Source: Trichoplax sp. H2 (taxonomy: Eukaryota > Placozoa > Uniplacotomia > Trichoplacea). From it: a DNA stretch of 64,000 nucleotides. This document shows positions 29,038 to 48,600 of the stretch, in pieces. Every line of letters begins with the position of its first letter. Positions within the stretch are counted from its first letter, which is position 1. The notes beneath the pieces are model-generated. The model searched no databases, was not told the origin of the DNA, and worked only from the letters and a program-made list of their open reading frames with translations. The translations under genes were made by a program, and so were the position numbers. The stretch spans positions 124,001 to 188,000 of the forward strand of contig NOWV01000051.1 in the NCBI GenBank assembly GCA_003344405.1, in the 5' to 3' direction.

Positions 29038-29181
29038 TGGCTATACCGCTACACATTGAATATCACGGTCCATTCGATCGTGTTGGTAGGATTTATGAAA
29101 AGGTGGGATGGGATAAATTAGTGAGACTATTGTTAATGCTCCTGTCTTTCTTTGTAAAACGCTTCGTCTACTACAGTTAGT
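29038..29181 (+). CDS. Candidate 47-residue ORF (unrecognised)
   Basis: The frame starts MAIPLHIEYHGPFD and ends RFVYYS before a stop. A TATA-like TTTATATAT lies about 40 bp upstream (28996-29004) and GTAC palindromes a little further up (28935-28955). An internal donor (GTAGGAT after GTTG) and an acceptor (CTACTACAG near 29175) would give an alternative spliced frame that also stays open for a further ~24 codons. I recognise no domain; the hydrophobic middle could be a membrane segment. Chance is quite possible. Confidence 0.2.
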
Positions 29182-29399
29182 CTCTACTCCTTCCGTAGCT
29201 ATGGTAGTACACAACTGCAATTTCTGGAATTGAAAGCGGTGATATAACAGCAATGCGGATACTTTATTAAGTTAATTAGTTATACTAACCGACAGTGAAA
29301 TAGGACAAACTACTGTCGTCCTTTATTGTACAGTACGATGATTGAAAGTTTTTCAAATTGACTGTATGAGCAAAGTTGATGATTTCCCTATGCTAGGTG

Positions 29400-30297
29400 T
29401 TGTTTAATGGCTTTGCAAACTTTCAAAATTGATGTTCGGGTTAGCACAGAAAATATCATTCAACAATGACACACTGAGAATGCGAGCAGTGTTGTTGGTA
29501 TTTTCTCAATTGACTGCCGCAACTGGCTATTAATCTATTACACCGTCGAGTCCATTTGTTCAAAGTCTTTACAAATTTTCAAACTTGATATTAGGGTTAG
29601 CACAGAAAGTATCATTCAACAATAATACACTGAGAATGCGAGCAATGTTGTCAGTATTTTCAATTTACTGTCGCAACTGGCTATTAGTCTATTACACCAT
29701 CGAGGGCGTTTGTTCAATGGCTTTAGCAATTTTCACAGAAAGTATCATTCAACAAGGATACACTGAGAATGCGAGCAGTGTTGTTGGTATTTTCTCAATT
29801 GACTGCCGCAACTGGCTATTAATCTATTACACCGTCGAGTCCATTTGTTCAAAGTCTTTACAAATTTTCAAACTTGATATTAGGGTTAGCACAGAAAGTA
29901 TCATTCAATAATGACACACTAAGAATGCGAGCAATGTTGTCAGTATTTTCAATTTACTGTCGCAACTGGCTATTAGTCTATTACACCATCGAGGACATTT
30001 GTTCAATGGCTTTAGCAATTTTCACAGAAAGTATCATTCAACAAGGACACACTGAGAATGCGAGCAGTGTTGTTGGTATTTTCAATTGACTGTCGCAACT
30101 TGCTACTAGTCTATTACACCGTTGAGTCCATTTGCTCAATGTGTTTATACAAATTTTTAAACTTGATATTAGGATTAGCACAGAAAGTATCATTTCACAA
30201 TAATAGACTGAGAATGCCAGCAGTGTTGTTGGCATTTTCAATGGACTGCCGCAACTGGCCGGTAGTCTATTTACACCGTCGAGGACATTTGTGAGGC
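29400..30297. repeat. Higher-order tandem repeat, 156/133-bp alternating monomers
   Basis: Six monomers are marked by GAGAATGC at 29476, 29632, 29765, 29921, 30054 and 30210. Spacings alternate exactly 156, 133, 156, 133, 156 bp. The short monomer lacks a 23-bp piece around AACTTGATATTAGGG that the long one has. The array is therefore a dimeric unit of 289 bp amplified about three times, which implies two rounds of amplification with the 23-bp change between them. The overlapping open frames (LVYYTIE, CRNWLL and similar) are repeat by-products. Confidence 0.9.
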
Positions 30298-30371
30298 ATT
30301 TTAACATTTGCCTTCTACTTTGGCACTATCAATCGTGAAACTTCCATCTAGCAAATGAGTCCCATTGCAGA

Positions 30372-30601
30372 CAGACTATCACCATGACTATCATACTCAG
30401 TCGTCAGTACTCGATGAAGACACGCCATTGGACTTTTCCGCTCTATTTTGTAGTCATTTTAATTCATTTTTAGAAGGGGACGAAATTTTAAAATTTTTCT
30501 GTCTGTCGTCCATGACTGATTGGATAGTAGCTGGTAGTTCAACTTCCGATTCATTTTGCCTATACAAACTGTGTAGACTGGAGAACGACACCGTCGAGTA
30601 G
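30372..30601 (+). CDS. Candidate acidic terminal exon (unrecognised)
   Basis: An open frame of about 75 codons follows a plausible acceptor (CCATTGCAG) and ends in TAG. It reads SSVLDEDTPLDFSALF in the first half and TDWIVAGSSTSDSF in the second. Its composition is varied and acidic, unlike the repeat-driven frames nearby, and it has no ATG near its start, so it could only be a 3' exon. Upstream partners would have to lie within or beyond the tandem array. No family is recognised. Confidence 0.2.
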
Positions 30602-30659
30602 ACTACAGTCGATATCAAGGCAGCAACCGGCGAGAGTGGTAAAAGTTCATCCTCTCACT

Positions 30660-30735
30660 CGAGCCTTTTACAGTACTACAGTCCAGCAGAGTACAGTACT
30701 AAGGTTTTTCTACAGTACTGTACTGTAGGAAAACA
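30660..30735. repeat. GTAC palindrome block upstream of AKT
   Basis: TACAGTACTACAG, AGTACAGTACTA and TACAGTACTGTACTGTA occur within 75 bp. It is the only dense palindrome block between SRP54 and AKT and lies about 700 bp before the AKT start codon. Confidence 0.65.
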
Positions 30736-31445
30736 TATGCACAATCTCTTGGATACGGCTTCCTTTCACGATCACTTTGGCATACGGCGCTTGTTGAATA
30801 ACACGGCGTACGGAACACAACCCTAGCGGTTGTCCTAAGCCAATCTGCTGAGACCCGGTATGACATGCAAAAAAAAAAAGCAATGATTGACCCTCCCAAA
30901 CGATCGTTTGTACCGTGACATACACACGAGTCACACGCTACGTGAACAACGGTGAAGCGATGAGGTCGGACGCTAATAAAGTCAACTCGTAGCGCTCGTC
31001 CATCCCTATTCTACTGTACGCTCACCACTGGTGTACTGCTGTCATTTTCCTCTAGGATTTTATTCAACTGGTGCAGTCGTTGAGGCCAAATCGACACACA
31101 AATTGAAGTCTATTTGGATCAATTTTATTCTATATTACATCCTTTGACAACCCTTTTGCACCAATTTTGTATCCAAGTACCGGTAAGATTGCTTAACTAT
31201 GGCTATTTGTTTTTTCAATTGATTGGTAATTTGGGTATTCCTTTTTGGAAGGTTTTTTTTTTTTCATCTTAGTGGTTTTGCTGTACTGTAGGTGTAGGAC
31301 AACTTTCTTTGAGGTAGACGCTTTTGCCACTGTCAACCAATTGAAAGCTTCTTTTTTTTTTTGTCTCTTTTCCTTCTTTTACTAGCGCTTGTACCTCGTG
31401 GAAACCATTTTCAATTGAATTGCTGCCAAATTACAACTGCCAAAA
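30736..31445. other. 5' flank and probable 5' UTR of AKT
   Basis: No coding exon seen. Pyrimidine-rich runs near 31250-31270 and 31350-31380 precede the AKT start codon. No TATA box or initiator can be assigned with confidence. Confidence 0.4.
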
Positions 31446-37829
<6,384 letters not shown>

Positions 37830-39626
37830 ACCTAAAGTTAAATATCATCTCATATTAACTTACCACGCCAGAGAAACCTCACGGAAGCTTTATCAGTAAT
37901 GATATATTATTCATTATTTCGTCCTTACCATTAGTACAGTATCAGTGCATTACCTCTGTCTTTCTAACCGCCTCATCGGTAGATATAATGCGGCTACGTG
38001 AATATCATTTAGCTCGTTACTGCTTTGCGTAAAAGTTGCAGTGTTTGGATATATTTGCTCTCAAATCAAACTAAGTTCAAGCCAGAAAAATATGTAATCA
38101 GTTACGGTCACTATGTCTGCATTTACTAGGGGATTCTGTAAAATTTTTGTGTTACTGAGGTAATGGGCTCTAGAACGCTAACTCTTGTTTATAACTATAA
38201 AATGATTGTAAACATCAGTGCAGTTAATATGTATGTACTGTAGTACGTAATAACTGTTATAATACGACAACTATCATTGTATGTCATCATACTTTAGCTT
38301 TTTTTATTGTAGTCCAACCAAAAACAAAAACTATCGGAAAAAAATTGTTAGTTTCTCTTTAAAATTGTTACCGTCATTGATTGTGGCAGTCCGTATTGAA
38401 TTGTTGATACGGTATAACTGTTATTTCTTGTGCTGCATTTAATACAATATAAATATGAACAGTACCATGAAGCTTTCTACTCGCTATGGTTCACTAGGCA
38501 ATGTATCGTATTTAACTCAAGGTGATGGTGGAGTTAATTGGTTACTTTCCGTAGACTAGACATATTTTGCAGTTTTAGTTACAATCTATTATGAATAGGA
38601 TTTAACTTTTTGCTTTGGGACAAATTATTTTAGTTTTTAATTTGTCTATTAATTAATTTTACTCTTTCTCCTTCGAAAATTTGCCATAAATTAGCTACCA
38701 CTGTACAATTTTAGGCTTTTTATGTTAGGTTCAAGATATTAACTGCGTTGAGATCCAATCATTGTCAACAGGATGATTAAGAGTCTGAATAATACGATAT
38801 CTTTACAGGGATTTTAGAACTGTGCTATCATTGGCATAATAAATACCGATAGAGTCAACAATAATTTTACTCTAATTTTTATGAGTTAAAGGAGGTGTTC
38901 GCATTTGTCATTTATTTCTGATAGATCGTACAAACAGTATGGTTATAAATTTGGCAAGCTGATATATTAACATCAAAAATAACTTGGACATACATCGATC
39001 ATTTATAATATACTAGTAAAAATAGTCAAATTTCCAGATAGAGCGGCTAATCTTATCAACATTAACCGACATGGACGAGAGTTTTAGTTAGTGAAGAGCA
39101 TTTGCACTACCTTAAATGTAGAAATGACTTTGAGAAACCCTCTAATTGTCCAATACCGATAATATAATACATGATACTAGGGCAAAATAGATCTCTGATA
39201 TTTGTGTCGACGATGAAGAATACTTACTGTAGTGTTGTGCTAACTAACCACAAAGGGGGTAGTCAAAAATTTCAATGCCGCAACTTATACCATAACTAAA
39301 GAATAAAATGTGATCGACTACAGTATGATTCAAAAACATTTTCTTAGTAGGATAGGATAGAAAATTCAGTAATATAACCGTACAATCATTCTGAATATTT
39401 ACAATAAATGCAAGCATATTAAAGATGAGAAATAGAAAAGTACGAATTTTTATCTAGATAAGAAATAAGTATTTGGAAACCCTCAAGCATGAAAATACCC
39501 TATATTTTGATCTTACAAATCATCGGTTCATTTTATAGGTATGCTCGTGCATACATTGTATATTATATAAATCATATATACAGTACATGCAAATATTGCA
39601 TATTGATGCATTAGTACGTCTTTAAT
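37830..39626. other. Convergent spacer between AKT and RGS22
   Basis: This stretch holds the 3' UTRs of AKT (+) and RGS22 (-). The first AATAAA on the plus strand after AKT is at 38838-38843, which would imply a UTR of about 1 kb. No coding exon or dense palindrome block is seen. Confidence 0.45.
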
Positions 39627-42600
39627 TTAAAGACTAAAGTCGGTATCTAAAGATGATGGAGTAGAAGAAGTAAGATGAGCTGCAGGACGATTCTTGAAAT
39701 TGTTACCTTGAGTCTGAGAAGATTCTTCATCTTGCAATTCCTGTAATGCAAATAACAATAATTGATTTATCCACTGATGGGTTCAAAATTAATCGATATT
39801 TATTTTTTATTAAATGCATAATCGGTATTCAAAAAATAATTAACATTATAACAAAATATTCTCTAAATGTGCAACATATTGTAGAAGAGAAGATATGTCA
39901 ATGAGGTTATTCCAATCTCGTTTTACTGCATCAATTATTCAATATATACTATATTGTAAATCTTATAAGCTACTAGTACAGTATATTAAAACAACAACTA
40001 GGTAACTGTAGTACGTTGCGATTTATCTGTATAACAAAGGACAATTAGCTCAAAACTGGCCAGCTAATTGCTTTTCGTTTATTATTATTATCAACTAAGT
40101 AATTAATTGATTTAATAACATAAATTTTCTAAAAGGTATTTCAAATACACAGTGCTCGATAGAGGGGAAAGTCTGATAACGTTTAGAAATGAAATACTAG
40201 AAATACCTTATCCGTTCTCCATCTGACACCCCTCGACAATGTAAATGACAAGTGCAAATTCTCCCAGCTATCTAGAATATCAGGTATAAGTGGTTCGACA
40301 GGTAGCGGAATGGGTATATGACGTTGAAAGTCTTTATAACGCTGTATCATCATTTTTTGCTGCTTTGAATCTACGAAAAATCCAATCATTTATTGCCATC
40401 AATTCGTCTTAGGTACAATATTTGTTTCTTCAGATAAGTTTTGAATGTAATAAATAAGTAAGATAGCTACCGACACTGAAATATCCTGCAATGGTATAAA
40501 CTAATCAACGCTTAATGAATAAACTTACACCACGGCATCCTGAACTGTTTTTCACCAGGTTGTGGAGGTATATATTGTTGCTGAAATCCAGCCCAGTACA
40601 TTAATAATTCGCGAAAAACGCAAGCTTGCGCATCATCAAAGATTGCCCCATCTCGCATATCTTTGCTAAAGTTTCTACTGTAACGGAAACTCTGTACAAT
40701 TCTATAAGCAATTTCGGGTGTAACGTCGACCTAAAATGAATTTAAAATAATATTAAGCAAAGCATTAAATTAATTACTATTACCTCTCAACTATTATTTA
40801 CTTCTGACTTATCATCGTCATTGAATTTATTTAAAAGAAAATATTCTACAGTTGTATCTAATCACTGGTAGATTATATATATTCTTTTAACCTGCACAGG
40901 AGGAGGCGATTGGGATAAAAGGTAACATTCAACGATAACATTTGCTTTGCCTCTAAGAATGTGCTGTAAATAATAAAATATCATTATTCATTACATAATT
41001 CATTTACAACCGATATCGCTATTAAATCTAGATATCGTCGCTAAATCAAACTAAAGTGTAGCCTAATTTGGTAGCCAACCAATATCTAAACTAGGATTGC
41101 TAGCTGTGGCTTATGATAGAATTTTATTACTAATAAACAGAGATTTTAGGTTCCATTTATTCAGTAGTAAGTCATATTTAGCATATACATTCAATATGGA
41201 TAGGCTTAATAATTGACTTTAGATAGAATAACTAGTTTAGTATCCTTTGCTATATCGAATTTGAACAGACTCATTCTTTAAAGAACGGAATATATCTTAA
41301 TTACAGCTATTAGGCATCGCTTATATTTCGGTGATAATTATAATTTATTTCTAGTAAATATATTTCGGAATTTTCTTGCTCTACCATTATAAGTATAATA
41401 ATTTTTAGAGTGTGTGTTGATAATAGTATAAGTTTACTGATTTACTGCAGATATAGTAACTACACGAATATTAGAGTAGACTTGTTTTAAAAACCGGAAT
41501 GCAGCTAAATTGTACCCTATCAATTCCGAATAACCATAATGATTATTTCATTATTCGATAATATGTAGGAGTCGTCCTATAATTTATTCGTTAGCAGTAT
41601 TCAGAGCATGGATTTCATTATTGTACTAGTTTATATTACTTTACTGCATGGTTCTAGATACATTAGAAGTAAAGATACTTCTAGCAATGGATGTGACTTC
41701 TCTAATATCAGATAAAATTTCAACTAATTTTGTAACGCAGTTTTAGATATTAATCATGCACTGATCAACCTCTTGTAAACTATTTTCTAACAGAAAAGGT
41801 GGAAAAATTTTACTCAGTAATCATTGAATGGAAGGAGAATTAAACAAAATAAATCACTCAGTTTGACATCTTTAAATTAAGTGGATGCAAAAATTTTGAT
41901 GTCAGCTATATCATTGATATCCGTAAGACAACCATTTAAACATAAATCAAGATTTTACCTCATCGGAATAATCAATAGCCATTTCCTATTGAAATAAAAT
42001 GAGATTAAATGCTATATTAGAAAAGTTTCACTCGTAGATTAGATTTACAAAAGCAATTTTAATCGTAAAACCAGTTTAAAAGAGAAATACCATGCTAAAA
42101 GCTCTGCCTTTTAAGTTAAATTTTAATAAATAATTTTTTGTGTTGTGTTAACTTCAGGAATAGTTTGACTTTGTTAATTAGATCATGTAAGATATCTTAA
42201 AGTTATAAATTATGGCAAAAATTATTACCATAAGATAATCTAACCTTGTATTTTTGTATTTCCAACCAAAAGCATAAATCATTGACAAGAAATGGGAAGC
42301 CATCTTCTTCTCCACATTGCGATAAAAACCGTTTAAAGTATTCCATTTCTATCGTTAATTTACCAGCTGCACATTCTTGTAAAGCTTGTAGGAAAGATTC
42401 CTTTTCGACTTTAATTGGTTGAATTCTTCCTGGTGTCTAAATAGACCGAGGAAAATAAATATTAAGTTTAAAAAAAATAAGAGAATAGGAGAACTGTCTT
42501 GAAACTTTAAGTTAATAGCAGAACTTACTTTTCCTCTGCCTTTCCTTCTATTTTTCCAGGCTACCACAATGCTACGCGTAGTACTGCCAGGCCGTTTCTC

Positions 42601-45600
42601 GGGCTCCTTACCGTCTTCATCGGGTTCAACTCGAATACTTTTATATTGATCGGCAAGATGGACCTTATGAAATTTAATTTAGGATTTAAATGTAATGATC
42701 ATCGCCATACTAATGCAGGCTGATGAAATAGAAAGGAGTCGTAGAGGGATTGTATCACTTAATAATAAATTACGGTCCATAAATTTATCACTGTACCTTC
42801 ATAAATTTCTTGAAACTATTATCCAATTGTGGACGGATAAAATCCTGGATTGCTATCAGAATTTCTTCTTTGGGAGGATTAGATGGATTCTTCTTAATGC
42901 TATTATATAGCTTATCCGGTATGAGCACATTTCTTGATAGATGGTGGTAGCAAAGACAACTTTTAGTTAGGTATGACAAAATTTATAAATCTTACCAATC
43001 TATGATCAAGCTTACCTTCTTGCATCTTGCTTGATGTACACCCTAATAAGAATAAGAATGGATGGCATAAGGTAAGGAGAAAATAGATTAAATGATCTCA
43101 AAATTGTACCAGTAGTACAATCAAGATTAGAAGGATAAGGTATCATTTGAGCCAAGTGTTATCGTTTAGGTTCAATTTTAATCTTACTTTAAGATATGAT
43201 ATGACTGAACTTTTCGCTGTGATTTCTTGACGGTTGGAATTTTTTTAAATACTTCAATATCCAAATAGAGCAGTAATTTATTAAAATGTTTTTCTTCGGC
43301 ATTTTTTTGGATGAAATTTTTAAAGGAGTCCATAGTTCTAATCCAAAATAACGAATTCAATAGCGTTAGCCATCACTATGCAAAGATGAGTAGGGGTATA
43401 ATAATTTATAGCAGCAACTTACAATTTATCATCCGTAAAGGAAATAAATGACAATGGCCGAGTAATACTACGATGGCTTTCAATCGAGACTTGATCATCA
43501 TCTTTTTCTTGCATAAGTGTTTGTGCTTTAACTCCTTCCTTAATCATATTTAGAGTACGCTGTTGAGCACTTTTGCTGATCCTCTTTTCAGTGGCGGATG
43601 AACCTGTGCGTTCGCTTGGCGATCCTAACTTTCGCTTATTTATATTCATTCGATATTTTGCATTTTTCAGAGCCATGTAAACGTAATTATTATCATCGGC
43701 TAGCGTTAATGCTCGATGTAGCCGAACACCACGTTCTGAAGCTGTTGAATCAGGACGTCTATCAAGAAAAAAATTTGCAGCAAGAAAATCGTTAAGATTG
43801 CAAATGGACTAGAAAGGTTCATTAATTAAATCTATAGGTAAGCAATCTGTCCTTATTTCTGACATCGCTATTATCATCTACTAGGGATATTCTTAAATCA
43901 GTAGGCTCAAAGTAGCAAATAGCCATGCTCCAATATACTCGTATTTACCTCTTCCAAGATGATGGATAGACTGTAACCATGTCGCGAAAACTAATACGAC
44001 TTCTATTTCTCGGTGTATGCGATGGTGTAGTTGCGAATTCATTAAAGGTGCCATATTCGACTTCCAAAAAGCCGCGAATATCGGTTTCATAAAAATCTTT
44101 CCAATGGTTACGTAAAATTTCTTCAACTCGAGCCTATGAAAAAGATAGATCAATTTTAATTTAGCTTGTAAGTGAATGGATGAGCAAAATTTGAGATGTA
44201 GCAGAGGATAAGAACGAAAGACGATCACGCTATCTTGACTATCTTAAGTGCTACCTTAATAGCATAAAATCCAGCACTGTACAATGATTGCTGATCTTCT
44301 CGTTGTAAGAATTGGCGAATATTTTCTTCTTCTTCTGTGGTTGCCCCAATGTAACATTCTCCTTCTTTGTTAATAAATCGCTTCCATAAGCTCCAAGCTA
44401 CTGATAACTGATAGCGTCGATTTGAACTTAATTCTTCAACAGATTCCATACTGCTAATTTCTTTCCAAAATGAGCAAATAGAGATCGCTTGCGATAGTTT
44501 TTGCCTAGTCATCAGTCCAGTTAATTCAATGAAATTGTTAAAATTATAAAAAAAATTCAATTGATGGAGGAAATAATGGACCTCCAATGAACACTAGCAT
44601 CTTTGCTCGTCTACAATTATGCCATTTACCTTTCTAAATAAGCGATAAATGGATCACCAGCTAAAGTATCATGGCTCAAACCAGCAATAAATATCTCCGT
44701 TGTAAATGGACTAGACGGTTGAAAATTTGAAAGAGCATAGTAGAGGGATATGCATATAATTAATTCAATCAATTGATTAACTGCGCTAAGTATAGTCCAA
44801 TAAAGATGGATGCAGCACCTGGACTATCCTTATAATTATAGGTAGAATAAAAATGAAACGAGATATACTCATCTGTACAGACTTACATCTTAGATCTTAT
44901 ACCGGCGGATCGAGTCTTTTTCCTGCTACTACCCCTTGTACCGGTTGGATTTAAAAATTCAACCTTATCTTCCACTTCTGGTGCCTTACTAGCAAATGGA
45001 TCTAATGGAGCCGATGTATTTCGTCGAGGACTCAATGTAGGTAAAAAAGTTAAACTCTGATAAGCTCTTTGCTTTAAAATATTATCGACATCTTCAATTT
45101 GATGAGTAGCAAGTTCCTCTTTCAATTTCGCTCTATAGTGATAAAAAATAGCACCGTAAGTAGATATACTTGTATAAGTATAAAGAATTAAATTTACTGG
45201 AATATCTGTACTGGTAATACTAGGTAAGAATCTACAATTATAATAATTTCGACCAATAAAATTAGATATAAAGAATTGAATTTAGTAGAATATCTATGCA
45301 CGTATTACGCGGTACGCATCTAAAGCTATATTAATTTCTACCATTGAAATGAACAGATTTACTTTTAAAGATCTAGGGCTATAATAGCTCGTTTACACGA
45401 TATAGTGCAATATCAATAAACTTAGAGCGAAGTAAAGAAACGAGAAATTAAGATGATTTAAAAACCGTTATAAAATAACGCTTACCTCAATGATGGAACT
45501 TTCTCGACATGGAGGAGAAATCGATTACACCAATATGATCTCAATCTTCGCAAGATATCATATTGCGCTTTTGCGAACAACGTATGGCTTATTCCCTCAT

Positions 45601-48600
45601 CTTTCTTGGCTTTACGAATCTGAGCCTAGGAGGAAGATTTTATGAAAAAATTTTCTATTAAAATAGAGCTAACCTTAACTGCTTAAGAATGAACTAGATA
45701 TCACAAATAGAGTAGGCATCTTTATTTATGCGCAATATAATCCTATAGCAATGCAAGGATCAGTAGAATCATACCTTAGCATCATCGGTCAATTTGGACT
45801 TATATTTGTCTTCGATTTCTCTAAATATACGTAAGTTTAAAATAGTTTGATATTAGATTAGACGTCAATGAATGCTTTGCATATGTTACGTATGCTTAAC
45901 GCTTACTGAAATAGTTTATGACACTTTTTTAATTAAATAGCAATTCTAATCCAAGCTGTTTATTAATTTAGAACGGCTTTACAAATGGGATACTATAGAT
46001 GTGCTAGCCAATGTAATTGAGAAAAATTTTGCTCTTTATCTCTATCATTAATCAAATTTAACTATAGCTCTATATTGGATCAGATATAAATGAGTGGTAT
46101 AAGGTAAATTTTATCTAATTCTATACCCTCAAGTGTTATTGAATCTCGTTTATATCATTCCTTAGATTGAAATTTCTGTATTAAATCAAATGTTTACCTT
46201 GATGTACAAGCTACATATATCATGTTAATATAATTAAGAGTTCCAGTTATTGCTCTATTTAATGATAGATAAGCTATTTCATGATAATATACTTAAAAAT
46301 ATTCATTTCTGCTTTATTTAAACTACTCATGAAGGTAGAGTATAATTTACTATCAGCAGAGCCCAGATAGGTATGCCAGATCGAATAGCTTTTATTAATC
46401 AGATAATGTAAGTAACAAACGTAATTAAGTTTTGTATTCTACAGGAATTCAATGCCTTTTCCTTTACCTAACTAGCTTCAAGCGCCATTCTTTAGTATCA
46501 TGGAGATACTTTGAACATTTCTCTTTATAATATTCAACATCCAGCCAAAATTGAAATAAACTTTCACCGGTAGTACCACTTAAATAATTTTTAAATACGC
46601 TCATTCCGGATAACTAAATTACCATGATGACAATAAATTAGTGTCTAATAGAGGTGACTGTATGGCTAATCAATATGTTAATAGTATGAATTTAAACATA
46701 CCGAGCCCAAAATCTGAACTTTAAGATCATGTAGGCTCATTTTCCATTTGTCGGCTAAACTTTTGATATCGGCTTCAGTCCTTTGTGTATCCTGTAAACT
46801 TTCACTATCTCCTCTAGAGAAATCAATAACACTCCCTCTACTAAATGCTTGATCTCCATCAAGACTATCGTTTTCTTCGTCGGTAGTTTCAATGTCATCG
46901 AAAATTTGATCAAGTTCATCAGTCATATCGATAATGGTATCTTCTTCATCTTGGCCATAAACTTGTTCAAAATCACCATGGCCGAGTTGTTCATCTTCCT
47001 CAGCAATGTGGCCCACACTATCATAGGCTGTAGTTACTATATAAGACAGTACCGGTAATGATATTTTTAAATAGAATTTATGATCAAATTCAGCATGGCA
47101 TTCGTCATAAACTACAAGACTAATATTACTTATAATTTTGTGAATGCATAAATGCGGTTTAATTGGTACACAATAGTTTAACGGTATTCCTTTACATTTA
47201 TTTTCCCAACTTACATCCTCCTCTAGTTTGACCTTGGCTTCTCCTAGTTTTTGATGGACTATTTGTTAACATTGTACCTAAACCAGTATCGGCTGATGTG
47301 AATCCGGAAGCTTTAGCATCTGCCGATAGTGGCATACTTTTTTGATATGAACCTGTAATAGAGATGAATCATACAGTATCTCGAATTACTGGCAATAAAA
47401 TGCTGAATTTTAGAGGATGAATATTGTTATAGATAGGAAACGGAGAAAGAATAAAGATATAAGTATAGATACTACAAACTGAAATCTAACTGTAGAGTAC
47501 TACAGGGTATCATCAAAATCAAATTATATAAGACTCCAATGGTATAGCGAGCAAAACCTATTTTACAGTGTCATCGATCATAAAATTCCATGCATTCCTT
47601 ACACAATTTTATATGCAGGTATAGGCATTGAGAAAATAGAAAAGCTAACTGTAGTCAATGCGAAGATATTATTAAAATCAAACTGTGTATGAATACAATG
47701 AAAAAGCATCCAGTAAAATCTATATAAAAGTATCGTACTAGAGATGAAATAGAATATTGTCAGAAATAGCAAAAGCAAGTCTGCATGTTATGTCTTACTA
47801 TTTCGATTTCCATCTTGCGATTTTCCATTGCCGCTTCCATCATAAGATTGGTCATCTTGAGTTGGATAATTCTGATTTTCATCGTAGGTATCACTACTCT
47901 TAGTCGAATGCTGGCTATGTTTGGAGTAGGATTTACTTAACATTGGTGGTAAACTAAATGCGCCACTTTTTGGTCTTTTATAAACGGGTGGCTGACGGAT
48001 ATCGGATAAGTTAACATCTTGATATTCAGGATCATGTTTTTGACGCGCTTCGATGCTACTCTGGGGCCTTCGTCTTATTGATGCCGATGGATGTGCTCTT
48101 GCAAATTGCTTATGGACAACTGTAGCAATATCATCGGATCGGCCAGGCGCTGATCCTAAGCGCCTTCGCGTTGTCGAACTATATGTTTTGGAAGTAACAT
48201 TAGATTGACTGCAACTATAACCTCCAAGTCGTCTAGAATTTGCTGAATGTCGTGCTGAAGATCCACGTTTCATATCAATTCGTTTAATCAATAATTTACA
48301 TAGTTTATATTCTTGATAGATGCGCGTTCTGTAAAATGAATTGAAATCATTTTATAATTATAATGAATTATGTTTCCATAAGATTATAACTAATATTATC
48401 GTGCATAGAATATTTATAAATTTAGTAGTCGCAATCCTTATTATGTATAACTAAATGACTAGGGTGCTCTATTTAGTGATCTATTTCAAGTAAATCAGAA
48501 AAAGTTTCACTAGAGAGATTCTCTCGTATTCTAATACCTTAAAAAATAAGGCAATCGTTCAACAATGTTCCAGTTAAAAACAGCTTCGCGTCGAGTAACT

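Noticed and set aside
29585-30307. Overlapping ~70-110-residue ORFs with repeated CRNWLLVYYTIE-type segments
   Set aside because: Produced by the 156/133-bp higher-order repeat; no splice context and no family.
40371-40389. ORF-based start of an RGS22 exon at MIGFFVDS
   Set aside because: The frame is closed just upstream. Using the acceptor CGTAG so that the exon ends at 40370 joins in phase to the consensus donor at 40528 and restores continuity.
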